This document shows, one piece after another, positions 16,921-25,681 of a DNA stretch of 64,000 nt. Positions within the stretch are counted from its first letter, which is position 1, and each line of letters starts with the position of its first letter. The notes beneath the pieces were generated by a model. That model was given only the letters and a program-made list of their open reading frames with translations, was not told the origin of the DNA and did not search any database. Made by a program: the position numbers and the translations under genes. This DNA is from Tenuibacillus multivorans (lineage in GTDB: Bacteria; Bacillota; Bacilli; Bacillales; Alkalibacillaceae): assembly GCF_900103915.1 (NCBI RefSeq), contig NZ_FNIG01000002.1, positions 266,608-330,607 on the forward strand, in the 5' to 3' direction.

Positions 16921-16953
16921 TGTTTATTAAACTAACTAAAAATATAAATTATG

Positions 16954-17349
16954 TTATTGAAAAGTTTCCCGTCCTCTGTTGCCTGTTTGTTTTAATTGCT
17001 TCTTATATTTTGTGTAGGACACAATGAGTGCAAACAAAAATAAAACCCATAGGACTGGATTAGTGAATACAATACCTTTCTGTGAAACACCACCAAGTAA
17101 ACTTAAAATAAGTAGTAATGAGAAAAAGTATATACCTGAAAGGAAAGTAAAAATAAATTCTTGTTTGCTTGATTTAAATACTGGCTCCCCTTTTCGGTGA
17201 GTAATACCAGCTAATGCAGTAAAGGTAACAATCCCTACCACCCCTATCGACATATCGATTCCTATATTCGGGAAGAAGTCTATTACGATCATTAAAGTGA
17301 GAAATCCCGCTGCTAAAACTTGGGATATAAAATTAACTTTTCTTTTCAT
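16954..17349 (-). CDS. Four-helix membrane protein of unknown function
   Basis: The 131-aa product has four hydrophobic segments (about 8-25, 34-50, 65-85 and 95-112) and a basic tail (KYKKQLKQTGNRGRE). It resembles the many short DUF3953-like bacillar membrane proteins, but I cannot assign a family firmly. It lies 24 bases downstream of a GNAT acetyltransferase gene on the same strand, and they may be cotranscribed. Confidence 0.55.
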   Translation of the reverse strand: MKRKVNFISQVLAAGFLTLMIVIDFFPNIGIDMSIGVVGIVTFTALAGITHRKGEPVFKSSKQEFIFTFLSGIYFFSLLLILSLLGGVSQKGIVFTNPVLWVLFLFALIVSYTKYKKQLKQTGNRGRETFQ

Positions 17350-17373
17350 ACGTAACTTTCACTCACCTTTTAA

Positions 17374-18177
17374 TTAATAATTTTTGACCCATACCGCTTG
17401 CGTATAGGCAATTCTCATGCCTGATCGTTCCATATTATTCTGGCTAACAGATGCAAATTTTGCTTGCCCAACAATGAACTCACATTCCTGCAGATAAGCC
17501 TGATAAATCCGTTCTCTAATTAAGGCACGATGAACGCCTTTATTTCTCAATGATGGCGTTGTAGCTGAAGCTGCAAGGTTGGCTACACCGTCTTTTTTAA
17601 ATAAAACACCAATACCAGCTGGTGCGTCATTAATACATGCGAGATAAAAATTCCAATGATCATTATGATATAGTACTGCGTTATTCTGGGCTATGGCACT
17701 TTTTAAAAAATCCGGCATTTGGAATCCTTTTGTATATATATCGGCAAAAATACCAAATTCGTTTTCTTTTAAGTTTCTAATTGATACATTGGTATCATTG
17801 TTTTCCCGTATATTTAGAGGTTTATACAAAGTGGTATGAAAGTCCAATTGGTAAAAGCCTAATTCATTCAGGTATGTAAGTAACTCAGGTGAAGAATGTG
17901 CAGGGGTTATATCAAATCGAACCGGAATATCCTTTTGATTATAATAATCAATGATTTTCTCAACATAATGTTCGTCGCCACTTTTTAGCCCTTTAACCGT
18001 ATTAAATGCCGGACCTGGTATATTTTTTACGGAGAAGGCGGTTGCACTCCCAAACTGTTCGATCTCTACTCCCATGGGATTCCCATCAAGTGATTTTATA
18101 GCGGACAGCCTGGAATATAAGGCTTCAATCACTATACGCTCTAGCTTCTCAGCAAATTCTTTATTTACAACAGTCAT
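17374..18177 (-). CDS. GNAT family N-acetyltransferase
   Basis: The 267-aa protein has an N-terminal helical region (about 1-125) and a C-terminal GNAT fold with the acetyl-CoA loop in ATTPSLRNKGVHRALIRERI (near residue 210) and the alpha/beta end NNMERSGMRIAYTQAVWV. The substrate cannot be told from the sequence. The ATG at 18177 follows GAAGGA. Palindromic repeat copy B lies directly upstream. Confidence 0.75.
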   Translation of the reverse strand: MTVVNKEFAEKLERIVIEALYSRLSAIKSLDGNPMGVEIEQFGSATAFSVKNIPGPAFNTVKGLKSGDEHYVEKIIDYYNQKDIPVRFDITPAHSSPELLTYLNELGFYQLDFHTTLYKPLNIRENNDTNVSIRNLKENEFGIFADIYTKGFQMPDFLKSAIAQNNAVLYHNDHWNFYLACINDAPAGIGVLFKKDGVANLAASATTPSLRNKGVHRALIRERIYQAYLQECEFIVGQAKFASVSQNNMERSGMRIAYTQAVWVKNY

Positions 18178-18240
18178 TCCTTCACTTCCCCATTCTTCTT
18201 ACCACCATACTAACATATTTTTTCATATACAAAACAAAGG

Positions 18241-18494
18241 GGCTGAGACAAAACTTTATTAAAAACATAAAATCCGAACTAGATTTAGTTCAGATTTTAT
18301 TCACTACGTCAAAATGCTTCGCTTGCCGCGGGCACGGCTCGAGCCTCCTCGGCAGAAAAGCGCCGCCTGCGGGATCTCGAGACTCGTGCTGTTCCCGCAG
18401 GCGTCTACGCATTTTGACTCCGTTCATTTTTAATTATATTAGATGATATTGTTCGCCTTTCATCAACCTCTAGATATTTTTGTCCCAGTCTCCC
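18241..18494 (-). repeat. Large palindromic intergenic repeat, copy B
   Basis: On the minus strand this element reads in the same block order as copy A: GACTGGGACA, GGCGAACAATA, GACGCCTGCGGGA, GATCCCGCAGGCG, GAGGAGGCTCG, GCCCGCGGCAAGCGAAG, GTTCGGATTTTA and TGTCTCAGCCCC. The end blocks are inverted repeats. The length, about 254 bases, is close to the 243 of copy A, but the spacers differ. It fills the gap between the BCCT and GNAT genes, which otherwise holds nothing visible. Confidence 0.85.
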
Positions 18495-18498
18495 AATG

Positions 18499-20142
18499 TT
18501 ATTCTTCATCATTATTTTTAGGATTTTTCTTTTCTTTTTTCCGCAAACGTCTCAGTCTTATTTTCTCGCGAATTGATTTATAGTCTAAAACAACTGTCTT
18601 AGGTCTAAATTTATCATCGGCTTTCAGGTCACCTGTTGAAGCTCTCATAAACGACCAGGCGAGTAGGAACATAATAAATATTAACGGAAAGCCACCGACA
18701 ATACTTGCGGTTTGTAAGGTTGATAAACCACCCAAAAACATTAGAGTTAAGGGTAAAATACATAGTGTAAATGCCCAGAATAAGCGGTTCCAACGCTCTG
18801 GTTCACCATTTTCAACTTCTTTTTGAGTGACAGATGCTAAAATATACGAACTGGAATCAAAGGTCGTCGCCAAAAATACAATCGACAGAATAACAAACAC
18901 AATCACCATGAATCTTGCCAAAGGTAATTGATTAATGATCGAGATAATCGCAACAGGCGCCCCTTGCTCATTCAATACGGAGACAACATCGAAGCTACCG
19001 GTTAATTGTAAATAAAGGCCAAAATTCCCCATAATTCCGAAGAATAAAATACAGCCTAATGAACCGTAAATAATCGTACCTACAATCACTTGGCGAATCG
19101 TCCGTCCGCGAGAAATACGAGCAATAAATAGACCAACGAACGGCGCATAGACTAACCACCAAGCCCAATAGAAAACGGTCCAAGACTCAGGAAAACCTGT
19201 TTCATTAAACCCTTCAATGTTCGCCAAAGGTTCCGTCCAAGTACTCATATGAAAAAAATTATCTAAAATAAGACCGATACTATTGGTAGTTGTCTCAGCA
19301 ATAAATAATGTTGGACCAGTAACAAATACAAAGATTAGTAAGAAGACTGCCAAGATTAAATTAAAGTCACTTAATCGTTTGATTCCTTCTTTTAACCCTA
19401 AATAGGAACTAATCCCAAATATGGCTGTGACACTAAGTAAAATAATCGTCCGAAGAAGCATCGTATCTTCAAGTGGGAAAATATCCGTAACTCCTGTTGT
19501 TATTAAAGGTGTACCTAAAGCTAATGTTGTACCTGCACCACCAAGTAAACCGAAGATAAATAGAACATCAATGATTCGGCCAAGAACCGTGTCAGAATTT
19601 TTCCCTAAAAGTGGTCTTAATGTTTCACTTATTTTAATAACAGGTGTTTTTCTAACATAAAAGAAATAAGCCATCGGAATGGCTGGTAATGTATAGATCG
19701 CCCATGCAATGGGACCCCAGTGAAAAATCCCATAAGTAGATGCCCATTGAATAGCTTCAAGTTGTTGTTCGTTAGGGTCAATCCCAAAAGGCGGTCCTTG
19801 ATAGTAGAAAGCCCACTCAATCGTTGCCCAGTATAATATACTTGAACCAATTCCAGCACTAAATAACATCCCAGCCCAAGAAGCTGTTCCGAATTCAGGC
19901 TTTTCTCCTTTTTCACCAAGTTTAACGTGACCATTCTGACTAAAAGCGACAAAAATTAAGAAGAAGAAAATCCCTAAACCCATGACGAGATATAAAAATC
20001 CGAAATTACCTGAAACAAAATCATTAAGTTTGTTAACAAATTCTGTACCAGCTTCAGGATATATAACTAGGGGTATGACAACGGCTAACAGCAATATAAA
20101 TGCAGCTATAAATGTTGGCCAGTCGATAAATTTTCGATTCAT
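18499..20142 (-). CDS. BCCT family osmolyte transporter (betaine/choline/carnitine type)
   Basis: BCCT proteins import trimethylammonium compounds such as glycine betaine with Na+ or H+ for osmoprotection. The 547-aa protein has 12 membrane segments and the family signature FYWAWWLVYAPFVGLFIARI followed by SRGRTIRQ. The C-terminal tail (about 45 residues) is rich in Lys and Arg (REKIRLRRLRKKEKK), the region that senses osmotic state in family members such as BetP and OpuD. The substrate is most likely glycine betaine, by family. GAGGAATAT precedes the ATG. Confidence 0.92.
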   Translation of the reverse strand: MNRKFIDWPTFIAAFILLLAVVIPLVIYPEAGTEFVNKLNDFVSGNFGFLYLVMGLGIFFFLIFVAFSQNGHVKLGEKGEKPEFGTASWAGMLFSAGIGSSILYWATIEWAFYYQGPPFGIDPNEQQLEAIQWASTYGIFHWGPIAWAIYTLPAIPMAYFFYVRKTPVIKISETLRPLLGKNSDTVLGRIIDVLFIFGLLGGAGTTLALGTPLITTGVTDIFPLEDTMLLRTIILLSVTAIFGISSYLGLKEGIKRLSDFNLILAVFLLIFVFVTGPTLFIAETTTNSIGLILDNFFHMSTWTEPLANIEGFNETGFPESWTVFYWAWWLVYAPFVGLFIARISRGRTIRQVIVGTIIYGSLGCILFFGIMGNFGLYLQLTGSFDVVSVLNEQGAPVAIISIINQLPLARFMVIVFVILSIVFLATTFDSSSYILASVTQKEVENGEPERWNRLFWAFTLCILPLTLMFLGGLSTLQTASIVGGFPLIFIMFLLAWSFMRASTGDLKADDKFRPKTVVLDYKSIREKIRLRRLRKKEKKNPKNNDEE

Positions 20143-20205
20143 ATATTCCTCTCCTTCACGTGTCCTTCTTCTTTACTTTGCTGCAAATGGGAAAAAATTA
20201 TAATA

Positions 20206-20241
20206 AAAAAAACGCTTCGGATAAAATTTCTTACCCAAAGC
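20206..20241 (-). terminator. Terminator of the penicillin-acylase-type gene
   Basis: On the minus strand GCTTTGGGTA pairs with TATCCGAAGC (with G-T pairs) and is followed by eight T. It lies a few bases past the stop. Confidence 0.75.
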
Positions 20242-20252
20242 CCTTATGAAAA

Positions 20253-22664
20253 TTACGGTGCTGGTTTTAATATTAATTCGTCACCGTCATATTGGTCGAT
20301 TGACGTTTGATGATAATCACCTTCAACCCAGTCGATAATTTGGTCATCATACCATTGACTGCGATAATGACCAGCCTGACCTGGACCGACAATATGATAA
20401 GACTCAGTCAAGTCCGCCATATCAATGATAAATCGCCACGAAGCTCCGTGATCTGCAATGCCGTTATCCTTAAATGATGCCGCCATTACAGTAACATTAC
20501 TTCCTCCTACAGGGACGGGTTCTGTTTTGCTAAAGAAACGATCTAATATCGAAATATTGGATAAGGGGTGTGCAAAATAGACTTTATGGTACTCTCCCCA
20601 ACGCCAATCATCGATACTTTCACCTTGCATGGCTGATAAGTCTTCTATCGTTTTGGTAAAAGCTGTTGATAACACTTGTTCTAGCCCGCCATTTTTATCT
20701 ATCCATAGGACCTCTTCGCCTTCGTACGCTTGCATGATTAGCTGATCGACATTTTGTCCGCTTCCTTTAAACATCGTTAACACATCTTCTGGGATATGCT
20801 TTTGAAATAATTCATCTTCTATATGCTTAACCAATTGATGGAATATGAGTGGTTGAGCCTTATCCTTGTCATCAACATAATCCCATTCTTCTAGTAAATT
20901 TACAGCCTTCTGTTCTTGTTCAGATAAATCTACCTGTTTTAAAACATCGATGAATATTGGTGTAAATTGTCTAGCTTGCAGATTCATTTGGTCCATTTGT
21001 AAGTCCATCATATCCTCAACAGTTAAATCATTAGAGTTCTCTAATACCTCATGAATCCTTGTATAACGGTATGGTTGCGCCCAAATATGGCTGATATGAT
21101 ATGGATACTGATCTGTGATAACCTTATTATTCGCCGTTGCTATAAATCCTTTTTCTGGATTGATCAAGGTCGGCAACTCATCGAATGGAATAAACTCATC
21201 TAGATCATACTCACTTTTCCAACCTGGTAATGGAAGCAACGCATGATCACGATTTACATATTTCGGTATTTTTCCATTTGCTTTATAAGCAATCGTTCCA
21301 TCCTTAGATGCGAACACAAAGTTTTGCGCTGGCGCATGGAAATTTTCCAAAGCCTTCTCGAATTCTTCCCAATTGGTGGCTCTATTGAACTCAAGTACGG
21401 CTGCTAATTCCGTTGTTGGCTCAAGTGCCGTCCAATCAACAGAAAATGCAGTCGTTGTATCAACTTCATCCGTTCCATTCGCAAATTCCGAAATGATAGG
21501 ACCATGCTTTGTTTCAACAATCTCATATTCTACTGGGTCCTGATCTTTGACATGAATCGTTTCAGTAATGACATCGGCTTCGACCCACTCATCATCATAT
21601 AAAAATAAATGTGGATTCTCTTCATGCCTTTTTTCAAGGTACAACTGTTGTACATCTGGTCCAACATTCGTCACTCCCCATGCAATGTGCTCATTTTGAC
21701 CGAGAATGACACCCGGAACGCCAGCGAAAATTACACCTGATACATTATAGTTTTCTGACTGTAAATGAACTTGATACCAAATCGATGGCGTCGCAAGTCC
21801 TAAATGAGGATCATTGGCTAATAAAGGCCTCCCAGACGCCGTTTTATCTCCGCTAACCACCCAATTATTACTCCCGTTAAATTCATGGGTCCGTGGTGCC
21901 CGAGTTAAGCTGGCTGTCACATCAACATACTCCTCATCAGAAATATTCGTTAAAGCATCTTCAGGATACGTCGGAAATAGTTCATACGCTTCTTCCTCAT
22001 TGAAATGATTCAATAAGTAATAGTTGAAAGCTTGCCGTTCCCAATGGCCACCTAAATCATAGGCCATGTATTTTCCAATCGTTAGGGAATCAACCACCGT
22101 CCAATCGCGCATGTCATCAATCCCCATGAGTTTAAACTCAACAGGAAAGGCATTATTTACATTTGCTTCTTCAATGTATTGATTAACACCTTCAGCATAA
22201 GCTTCTAATGCCTTAAGTTCTTCGTCGTCATATAGTTCTAGCGATTGTTCAGCTGCACGTCTCAGGCCTAAGCTTCTGAAATACTTATCTTGATTTAAGG
22301 CGGCTTCTCCAGCAACCTCGCTTAATTCCCCAGAAGCTTGTCTCCTTGACATTTCCATTTGAAACAACCTGTCCTGTGCTGTGACATAGCCTTGAGCATA
22401 AAATAAATCGTAGTCATTTGCGGCTTTAATATGAGGAACACCTTTTTCATCTCTCACCACTTCTACAGTCTGATTTAAATCACTTAATTCAATTTCACCC
22501 TCTGTTTGGGCTAGAGACCGATTTATGTAAGCGTTAACATAAATAAGTAAAGAGGCTCCTACTACAAGCAGTAAACCCACTACAATCAATGACCATTTTA
22601 CCCATGGCCTCATTTTCCTTGATTTAACTATTTCTATTTCTTTCTGTTCCTTTGGAATTGCCAC
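20253..22664 (-). CDS. Penicillin acylase family (S45) N-terminal-nucleophile hydrolase
   Basis: Members split amide bonds of penicillins, acyl-homoserine lactones or other N-acyl compounds. The 803-aa precursor has one N-terminal membrane helix (about 24-46), an alpha part (to residue 245), and a beta part that should start at the Ser in GSNNWVVSG after self-cleavage. Conserved blocks include DEKGVPHIKA, GYVTAQDRLFQMEMSRRQ and LANDPHLGL. The membrane anchor would hold it on the outside of the cell. The substrate is unknown, and acyl-homoserine lactone or peptide side-chain hydrolysis is possible. The start is GTG after GGGGGGAATGATTA. Confidence 0.9.
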   Translation of the reverse strand: MAIPKEQKEIEIVKSRKMRPWVKWSLIVVGLLLVVGASLLIYVNAYINRSLAQTEGEIELSDLNQTVEVVRDEKGVPHIKAANDYDLFYAQGYVTAQDRLFQMEMSRRQASGELSEVAGEAALNQDKYFRSLGLRRAAEQSLELYDDEELKALEAYAEGVNQYIEEANVNNAFPVEFKLMGIDDMRDWTVVDSLTIGKYMAYDLGGHWERQAFNYYLLNHFNEEEAYELFPTYPEDALTNISDEEYVDVTASLTRAPRTHEFNGSNNWVVSGDKTASGRPLLANDPHLGLATPSIWYQVHLQSENYNVSGVIFAGVPGVILGQNEHIAWGVTNVGPDVQQLYLEKRHEENPHLFLYDDEWVEADVITETIHVKDQDPVEYEIVETKHGPIISEFANGTDEVDTTTAFSVDWTALEPTTELAAVLEFNRATNWEEFEKALENFHAPAQNFVFASKDGTIAYKANGKIPKYVNRDHALLPLPGWKSEYDLDEFIPFDELPTLINPEKGFIATANNKVITDQYPYHISHIWAQPYRYTRIHEVLENSNDLTVEDMMDLQMDQMNLQARQFTPIFIDVLKQVDLSEQEQKAVNLLEEWDYVDDKDKAQPLIFHQLVKHIEDELFQKHIPEDVLTMFKGSGQNVDQLIMQAYEGEEVLWIDKNGGLEQVLSTAFTKTIEDLSAMQGESIDDWRWGEYHKVYFAHPLSNISILDRFFSKTEPVPVGGSNVTVMAASFKDNGIADHGASWRFIIDMADLTESYHIVGPGQAGHYRSQWYDDQIIDWVEGDYHQTSIDQYDGDELILKPAP

Positions 22665-22791
22665 TAATCATTCCCCCCTTTTATTTAATTTTACAAAAAT
22701 TATAACTTTTTAACAATTTAGTGTTATCTTAGTCTATTTTATTTCCATTGCCCTCCTTTTTGTTTACAATGATAATGGGTGATAAAATAAC

Positions 22792-23013
22792 ATGTTAAAA
22801 TGGATTCCTAGCTTTTTAATACTTGTATCATTCATTTCATTAATCGTTCTGATGACAACGTTCAAGACCATATGGCTGTTCATAACCGTCCCTAGTTTAT
22901 TTTTCGTAACGGCTATATGGGCGTTTATTTATAGGAAGTCAAATATTAATCAACTCATTTTTTATATCGCAATTGGTGTATTGGCGGGTATGATCGCCTT
23001 TTCACTTATGTGA
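22792..23013 (+). CDS. Small three-helix membrane protein
   Basis: The 73-aa protein is almost entirely hydrophobic, with three segments (about 5-24, 26-46 and 53-72) and a polar link YRKSNINQ. I do not recognise the family. It lies 25 bases before the next plus-strand gene and is probably cotranscribed with it. The ribosome site is weak (GGGTGATAAAATAAC). Confidence 0.5.
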   Translation: MLKWIPSFLILVSFISLIVLMTTFKTIWLFITVPSLFFVTAIWAFIYRKSNINQLIFYIAIGVLAGMIAFSLM

Positions 23014-23038
23014 TAGATTTCAGACGAGGTGACACTTC

Positions 23039-23689
23039 ATGCAACCAAAACATAAAGCACTTTTAGTAGGTATAATAGGCGTAGTCGTGTTAGCAGGGAT
23101 TATTTTATATTCTACGTATGTTGGACTTAAAGAAAATCCTGATCGCGTTCAGCAGGTTAAGGAGGGGGCTGAACAATACTTAAGCGAAAATTTCGATGAA
23201 TCATATGAAATAGTTGATACCCTACATGATAATGTTAGTGTATACGATCAGTTTAATTATGCCGCCATAGTTGAATCAGACCAAGAAGATTTTCAATTCT
23301 TAGTCTATGAACACTCAGAAACAGGGGAATACATGGATAGTTATGTTGCCGAAACGTGGGAGTATGAGTTAGAAAGCTTTCTCAAACCTTTACTACATGA
23401 AGCCTATGATGAAAATAACATCAAAGAACTTTGGATGACATTTCCTAAAGATATCGAACATCAATTAAATATTGATAAAAATAATATTCCACCTCTTGAG
23501 GAAAATGATTTAAACCCCATTATACGTCTTACACTTGATCGAGGAGAAAAAGATCAAGATGAAGCGAAACTTGATCAAATCATTGAACAGATTCAAGAAG
23601 AATTTAACATCTCAAGTGGACATGTCACGCTTGCCTTCAATGATTCAGCCTTATTTTTCAAAGACAGTAATATATTAAAAGAATTTTAA
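23039..23689 (+). CDS. Membrane-anchored extracytoplasmic protein of unknown function
   Basis: The 216-aa product has an N-terminal membrane helix (about 8-29) and then an acidic soluble region exposed outside. No conserved catalytic motif was found. The helix lacks a lipobox Cys, so it is an uncleaved anchor. ACGAGGTGACACTTC precedes the ATG. It forms a pair with the small membrane protein upstream and is ended by a hairpin at 23691. Confidence 0.55.
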   Translation: MQPKHKALLVGIIGVVVLAGIILYSTYVGLKENPDRVQQVKEGAEQYLSENFDESYEIVDTLHDNVSVYDQFNYAAIVESDQEDFQFLVYEHSETGEYMDSYVAETWEYELESFLKPLLHEAYDENNIKELWMTFPKDIEHQLNIDKNNIPPLEENDLNPIIRLTLDRGEKDQDEAKLDQIIEQIQEEFNISSGHVTLAFNDSALFFKDSNILKEF

Positions 23690-23690
23690 T

Positions 23691-23713
23691 GGAAGCTTTG
23701 ATAGGCTTCCTTT
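23691..23713 (+). terminator. Terminator after the membrane-anchored protein gene
   Basis: GGAAGC pairs with GCTTCC over a short loop and is followed by TTTAAATT. It ends at the stop of the convergent glutathione peroxidase gene. Confidence 0.7.
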
Positions 23714-24188
23714 AAATTATTAATTGCTCTATATCTTTTTTAATCTTATCCGGAGAAACCTGCGGCGCATATCGCCTGACAACTTGGCCATTTTGATCCA
23801 CTAAGAATTTAGTAAAATTCCACTTAATCTCTCCGTTTAAGAAACCTTTCTTCTGTTCCGTTAAGAAAGTAAATAATGGGGACTGGTATTCACCTTTTAC
23901 ATCAATCTTCTTAAACATTGGAAAATTAACCCCATAATTGGTTTGACAAAACTCAAGGATGTCATCTTGATTAGAGTATTCCTGGTTCATAAATTGATCA
24001 CACGGGAAGCCAAGCACTGTAAACCCACGGTCTTTGTGTTCATTATATAGTTCCTGCAACCCTTCGAACTGAGGCGTAAAGCCACATTTACTTGCTGTAT
24101 TCACAATTAATAATACCTGTCCTTCAAAATCACTCAACGGTTGTAATTCATCTTGACTTGTCTGAACTTCTATATCATAAATTCTCAA
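23712..24188 (-). CDS. Glutathione peroxidase family thiol peroxidase
   Basis: The 158-aa protein reduces peroxides through a cysteine in place of selenocysteine (NTASKCGFTPQ), with the further active-site residues in GFPCDQFMNQE and IKWNFTKFLVD. In bacilli such enzymes usually draw electrons from thioredoxin. I chose the TTG at 24188 because AAAGGTGG lies seven bases upstream. The longer frame to 24266 reads through another small gene. It follows a 43-codon four-cysteine peptide whose stop overlaps its ribosome site, so the two are translated from one transcript. Confidence 0.88.
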   Translation of the reverse strand: MRIYDIEVQTSQDELQPLSDFEGQVLLIVNTASKCGFTPQFEGLQELYNEHKDRGFTVLGFPCDQFMNQEYSNQDDILEFCQTNYGVNFPMFKKIDVKGEYQSPLFTFLTEQKKGFLNGEIKWNFTKFLVDQNGQVVRRYAPQVSPDKIKKDIEQLII

Positions 24189-24201
24189 GTCTACACCACC
24201 T

Positions 24202-24333
24202 TTAACTTTTATGTTCATTCGTATAACAGTTGTCACAATATAATTTTTGGCCCTCATAAACGCCATTTAAAAAGCCATTTTCACAATATACGGGCTTTTT
24301 GCAACCTTCACAGTAACCGACTAATTCCTTCAT
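24202..24333 (-). CDS. 43-aa four-cysteine zinc-ribbon-like peptide
   Basis: Reading from the ATG at 24333 gives MKELVGYCEGCKKPVYCENG, then a stretch with KLYCDNCYTNEHKS. Cysteines lie as CxxC and CxxC with one between, suggesting zinc binding. It sits directly upstream of glutathione peroxidase and its TAA overlaps that gene's AAAGGTGG site. AAGGTGGTGAATGT precedes its own start. The family is not recognised. A role as a small redox or zinc partner of the peroxidase is only inferred from position. Confidence 0.65.
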   Translation of the reverse strand: MKELVGYCEGCKKPVYCENGFLNGVYEGQKLYCDNCYTNEHKS

Positions 24334-24533
24334 ACATTCACCACCTTATCAATACCCTAACTGAAAAATAGTAAACGTTTATATATATTAAATCAGCAGT
24401 ATGAAAAATTCTTCATTAATGTTCGCATATGTTTTAGCGAACTACCGTTATAACCATAATTTTAATGAATTTGGTCCACTGTTTCAAATTTTTCAATATA
24501 TTCAAACAATGATATCATAAGAGGTTGACGTCA

Positions 24534-24677
24534 ATGGGATTAAAATCAAGTCTATATAAGTTCTTGCGTATTTGGAATGATGTCGATGCGGTACGTAAAG
24601 GACGTGCCGGTAAACGAATTGGACGTAGAGCTGCAGGTAAAGCAACCGGAAAAGCATTAAAAAAATTGTTTAAATAA
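24534..24677 (+). CDS. 47-aa highly basic small protein
   Basis: The product begins MGLKSSLYKFLRIWNDVDAV and ends in a repetitive basic region (KGRAGKRIGRRAAGKATGKA, then LKKLFK). I recall similar short unnamed proteins in other Bacillaceae with the same NDV-AVRKG-GKRI-RRAAGKATGK pattern, but I know no function. The charge suggests nucleic acid or membrane contact. AGAGGTTGACGTC precedes the ATG and a terminator follows. Confidence 0.7.
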   Translation: MGLKSSLYKFLRIWNDVDAVRKGRAGKRIGRRAAGKATGKALKKLFK

Positions 24678-24682
24678 AATAT

Positions 24683-24710
24683 AGGAGCGGCCCTTTAGCC
24701 ACTCCTTCTA
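24683..24710 (+). terminator. Terminator of the 47-aa basic protein gene
   Basis: AGGAGCGGC pairs with GCCACTCCT with one internal mismatch, over a six-base loop, and is followed by TCTATAT. Confidence 0.65.
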
Positions 24711-24739
24711 TATCATCATGCTGTTAGAGCATGTTGTTA

Positions 24740-25492
24740 TTAATCATCTAATTCAATTTCAAGAATGGAACCTGTATAGGCATCGACTTTAACCTCTGAA
24801 TTTAAGGTACCTTTTAACTCAATGTCATAATATAATTGATTGTCATCTTCATCTAATTCCACTTCAGCTACTTTTCCAGCTGAGACACCTAAAGCAATTT
24901 TAACGGCTTGTTCTTTACTGATGGTGGACTGTTCTGACTGTTTCTGATTGTTGTCTTGGTTATCTTGGTTTTCTTGATTATCTTTATTTTCCTGGTTTTC
25001 TTGATTTTCTTGGTTTTCAGTTGTCTTAGTTTCCGTTTTAGTTTTGATTGTTGGCTCAGACTTCACATCGCTTTTGGTTGAAGTATTTAAATCCGTTTTA
25101 ATATTGGTCCCTTGCTTAGCCTTATGTTTTCGATCATCATTATCTGATTCTTCTACTTTTAAAACCTCACCTGTGTACGCATCAATATAAAGCTCGTATT
25201 GTTTAGACTTATTATTTACCTCAACCTCAAAATAAGTATGTGCATCACCTTCTGTTTCTAATTCAACTTCTTCGATTGTTCCTTCCACTTCACTTAATAC
25301 AATATCTTGTAATTCCTCTACACCAATTAATTTATTAGTATTTAATGCGGCTTGAGATCCCATTTCACTTTCCACTTCCAATCCTGATTTTGAAGAAGTT
25401 GATGTCATAGAATCACTAAGTGCTGATGCCCCTATTGCTCCACCTACTGCTACTGAACTTGCCAATGCACCGACTAATAATTTTCGTTTCAC
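24740..25492 (-). CDS. Secreted protein with two PepSY domains and a low-complexity linker
   Basis: The 250-aa protein has a signal peptide (residues 1-25), a first PepSY domain (about 50-115, ending IDAYTGEVLKVEE) and a second (about 190-250, VDAYTGSILEIELDD). Between them is a linker made of repeated QEN, DNQ and KTE units. PepSY domains are found outside the membrane and often regulate proteases or bind metals. It lies next to, but is separated by a terminator from, another PepSY gene and a two-component system. B. subtilis ykoI/ykoJ next to ykoGH is a similar arrangement. Confidence 0.8.
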   Translation of the reverse strand: MKRKLLVGALASSVAVGGAIGASALSDSMTSTSSKSGLEVESEMGSQAALNTNKLIGVEELQDIVLSEVEGTIEEVELETEGDAHTYFEVEVNNKSKQYELYIDAYTGEVLKVEESDNDDRKHKAKQGTNIKTDLNTSTKSDVKSEPTIKTKTETKTTENQENQENQENKDNQENQDNQDNNQKQSEQSTISKEQAVKIALGVSAGKVAEVELDEDDNQLYYDIELKGTLNSEVKVDAYTGSILEIELDD

Positions 25493-25635
25493 TTTGGATT
25501 ACCTCCTAGGTTTTTAATGTTTCTAACTATAAGATACCTAGTCAACATGAGAAAACGAATAAGAGAAAATTAAAAAACGATTAGAAATTTATAAGAAAAT
25601 GAAAAAATGATGGTTTTCAGATTATGCTTAAGTAT

Positions 25636-25679
25636 AAAAAAGCTTGCAGAAAACTAATCGTTTTCTACAAGCTTCAAAG
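25636..25679 (-). terminator. Terminator of the response regulator-kinase-PepSY operon
   Basis: AAGCTTG pairs with CAAGCTT and GAAAAC with GTTTTC inside. The T run (TTTTTTATACTT) follows on the minus strand. Confidence 0.8.
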
Positions 25680-25681
25680 TT

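Noticed and set aside
24375-24395. Catabolite-response (cre) element near AAACGTTTA
   Set aside because: Two positions of the consensus fail and the site is distant from a start.
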